A DNA stretch of 64,000 bases. Source: Flammeovirga yaeyamensis. GTDB lineage: Bacteria > Bacteroidota > Bacteroidia > Cytophagales > Flammeovirgaceae. Below, piece by piece: positions 62,045-64,000 of the stretch. The stretch covers positions 682,001-746,000 of the forward strand of contig NZ_CP076133.1 in NCBI RefSeq assembly GCF_018736045.1, given 5' to 3'. The position numbers were made by a program, and so were the translations under genes. The stretch's first letter is position 1, and each line of letters begins with the position of its first letter. The notes beneath the pieces were generated by a model, which saw only the letters and a program-made list of their open reading frames with translations, had not been told where the DNA came from and did no database searches.

Positions 62045-63436
62045 ATGCAAAACTTATTCATCTGGAAATATTCAGCAAACCTTATAAAGAAAAAGAAAAA
62101 TTGTTTCTTCCATATTATACAATTACTGCTGTTTATCATACCTTTTTGTGCAATTGGAAATGGCGGCCCAATAGAGGGATGTTTCACTCAAAAATCAGGT
62201 AGTATTAAACTCATCACAAAAAAGGATATTAAGATTTTAAGTGAAGACCTGAATATTGAATTAACTAAAGATGAGGTTCATGTTAAAGTCATCTACAGAT
62301 TAAAAAACCTTGGAGGAACAGATGTTATTAAATATGGATTTCCAGTTGATTATATAAAAGAAGATAAGTACACATACATTAGTTATTGTAATACAATATC
62401 TAATTTTAGTTATAAATTCAATGATAAAGAAGTAGAATATATAGTAGAGGAAGAAGCAGATAAATCTAAAATAAAAGGACCATTTATCGATGAAGGCCAT
62501 AACATAAAAAGAGATTGGTATATCACAGAATTATCATTTGATGAGCAACAAACCTCTCTATTGGAGGTAAATTATTCAATTAGTCCACATTATAATTATT
62601 GGGGGAAATTTATCGATACAAATTTTTCTTTTACAACCAATAAAAGATTTTTATATGACTTATCGCCATGTGGTTTCTTTGGTGATGGCAGTATAGATAC
62701 CTTATCAGTAACTATTAAAAAACCTGATTATTTATGTTTTGATCAAATAAATATAAGAGGTATACAAGATTATATTACCTACAATAATCATATTAGCTGG
62801 TATGCAGAAAATTACAACCCATCTAACCAAGCTTTGGATATTGACTATAGAACAAGCCCAACAAATACGGAAATTGATGAAAAAGCTAATCATTTACCGA
62901 ATAGCATTATAAAGAAAATTAATGTGTCATCATCACTTAAGGGATACCCTAAAGAAAACTTAATTGATTTAGATGAGAATACTGCGTGGGTAGAAGGAGT
63001 GGATGGCTTTGGTAAAGGAGAATGGATAGAATTTGAATTCAAAGAAAAAGTGTTCATTCATGGTATAGGAATCTTAAATGGGTATTATAAAAATGGAACC
63101 GTTTACAATCAAAACAACCGAATTAAATCTCTTGAGTTGAGTATTAAAGTTGAAGATTTGGAGAAGAAAAACATTGAAAATGATACAACGATAATTCACT
63201 TAGAGCCTCAATGTTTTTTTGAAGAATTCCATAATAATATTCAAATCATTTATGATTTAGGTGATATCGGAATTGTTTATAATTCTTATGAAGAAATGAT
63301 GGAAAAGTCTAATTCAACTCTAAAAGTGAAAATCAAAATATTAGACACCTATTCGGGTGATAAATACGATGATACATGTATTTCAGAAGTCTTGTTCTAT
63401 GGATATCCACATAATAATAAGTTAAATCATTGGTAA
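62045..63436 (+). CDS. exported protein with NADase-type (discoidin-like) glycan-binding domain
   Basis: 463 residues. The N terminus (MQNLFIWKYSANLIKKKKN) copies the start of the HEAT gene, followed by a signal-like hydrophobic stretch (IIQLLLFIIPFCAIGNGG). Residues ~40-290 form a beta-rich region I do not recognise. The C-terminal ~160 residues match the NADase-type glycan-binding/discoidin fold (NLIDLDENTAWVEGVDGFGK, GEWIEFEFKEKV, IHGIGILNGYYKNG). Likely binds a glycan outside the cytoplasm. Confidence 0.75.
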   Translation: MQNLFIWKYSANLIKKKKNCFFHIIQLLLFIIPFCAIGNGGPIEGCFTQKSGSIKLITKKDIKILSEDLNIELTKDEVHVKVIYRLKNLGGTDVIKYGFPVDYIKEDKYTYISYCNTISNFSYKFNDKEVEYIVEEEADKSKIKGPFIDEGHNIKRDWYITELSFDEQQTSLLEVNYSISPHYNYWGKFIDTNFSFTTNKRFLYDLSPCGFFGDGSIDTLSVTIKKPDYLCFDQINIRGIQDYITYNNHISWYAENYNPSNQALDIDYRTSPTNTEIDEKANHLPNSIIKKINVSSSLKGYPKENLIDLDENTAWVEGVDGFGKGEWIEFEFKEKVFIHGIGILNGYYKNGTVYNQNNRIKSLELSIKVEDLEKKNIENDTTIIHLEPQCFFEEFHNNIQIIYDLGDIGIVYNSYEEMMEKSNSTLKVKIKILDTYSGDKYDDTCISEVLFYGYPHNNKLNHW

Positions 63437-63502
63437 CAGAATTAAATGCAGCGTTTCGTATGATTTGAAAACGTTAGAGGCCTCCCGATCTCGTGTACTT
63501 TT
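63437..63502. mobile_element. degraded REP-like monomer M3
   Basis: GAATTAAATGCAGCGTTTCG ... ACGTTAGAGGCCTCCCGATCTCG; the first hairpin is lost and the second is mismatched. It follows the discoidin stop directly. Confidence 0.6.
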
Positions 63503-63650
63503 ATTAGCTAAATAATGAAGGTAATTGAATCTGAAATATTTAGATTGAGAATAAATTTATATTTTTATGAGATTATTTAAATCTAATGATGGAAAAAGTA
63601 GGCAATGTCATGGACAAAAAATAAAAGAATTAATAAAAATAAATATTATC

Positions 63651-63974
63651 ATGCACAAAGTATTTTATTTGATTTCCATTATTAATTGTCTTCAATTTTT
63701 TAGAGGTATGGCACAAACAAAATTGAAACCTAGTTCTAGATCTTCTATAATTATCTTTGATAGAGATAGGTTTAATACTGATTATTTACATCATATAAAA
63801 GAAGTAATAAAAGGTAATGGACTTTCAGAATTATCAAAAATGCAGGATGCATTAGATCGTAGTGACAATGATTATACTTCTTTTTTAAATCACTTTTATA
63901 GTATTTCACATAATAGTGAGAGAGAATCTTTTTTGGCTAGTTATAAAGATATAAAGTATAATGCCCAACAATAA
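63651..63974 (+). CDS. small exported protein, unknown function
   Basis: The ATG at 63651 begins a signal peptide (MHKVFYLISIINCLQFFRGM); an upstream in-frame start at 63567 would add 28 hydrophilic residues. 107 residues, charged and helical after cleavage. No family recognised. A small stem (TTGGGTT / AACCCAA at 63977-63997) follows at the window edge. Confidence 0.55.
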   Translation: MHKVFYLISIINCLQFFRGMAQTKLKPSSRSSIIIFDRDRFNTDYLHHIKEVIKGNGLSELSKMQDALDRSDNDYTSFLNHFYSISHNSERESFLASYKDIKYNAQQ

Positions 63975-64000
63975 GGTTGGGTTATTTCAAAACCCAAAGA

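Noticed and set aside
1-64000. tRNA, rRNA, integrase or prophage genes
   Set aside because: None seen on reading intergenic stretches or in the predicted proteins.

Overview
The window looks like chromosomal DNA of a low-GC marine Bacteroidota, probably Cytophagales and plausibly close to Flammeovirga; the genus is inference. Seen directly: a type IX secretion (T9SS) sorting domain on a giant subtilase, many lipoproteins with a Cys after about 15-25 residues, TPR-membrane-HTH regulators, Bacteroidota-type -7 boxes (TANNTTTG), and few Shine-Dalgarno sequences. No tRNA, rRNA, CRISPR array or phage structural gene was recognised.

Layout. 1-6.2 kb: a giant secreted S8 subtilase (minus strand, 3' end outside the window) preceded by a tiny coiled-coil ORF and an array of 11-bp repeats. 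6.3-8.0 kb: a three-gene HipBST-type toxin-antitoxin operon with four evenly spaced operators. 8-14.3 kb: a TPR membrane protein, a small membrane protein and four lipoproteins, two of which share one C-terminal module. 14.3-16.4 kb: a TonB_C-like periplasmic protein between two direct repeats, each carrying a terminator. 17.5-20.3 kb: a Crp/Fnr regulator, a perfect FNR-type box, a haem c lipoprotein and a double VOC protein. 20.3-30.6 kb: a multi-hairpin repeat, a TPR-HTH regulator, RhlE helicase, a Cys-rich lipoprotein, a second haem c lipoprotein, TspO, an alpha/beta hydrolase, an acidic lipoprotein and an MFS transporter. 30.7-41.7 kb: a secreted TPR-CHAT protease, then a second coiled-coil ORF overlapping (TAATG) a 2543-residue T9SS subtilase. 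41.8-52 kb: an accessory region with a two-component system, four near-identical lipoprotein genes in a 952-bp tandem array, a RelE-like toxin-antitoxin pair and a REP-associated tyrosine transposase (RAYT) gene, all punctuated by a 151-bp palindromic element. 52-57 kb: beta-mannosidase, an AGE-family epimerase and an aldo/keto reductase. 57-64 kb: a secreted protein of unknown function and three genes (SUKH, HEAT-like, NADase-type discoidin) sharing a near-identical leader, with monomer forms of the same palindromic element, then a small exported protein.

How it fits together. Two systems stand out. First, the 151-bp element is an inverted dimer of a roughly 75-bp, two-hairpin REP-like monomer. 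Monomers also occur alone, one shows a compensatory stem change, and the RAYT gene lies between two dimers, one of which supplies its stop codon. Dimers sit at every junction of the lipoprotein array, so the repeats probably helped build it; in one copy the central loop is inverted exactly. Second, each giant subtilase is encoded directly after a small charged coiled-coil protein and downstream of 11-bp-phased TGTAG repeats, which suggests a conserved and apparently unnamed exported-protease operon with its own regulator or chaperone.
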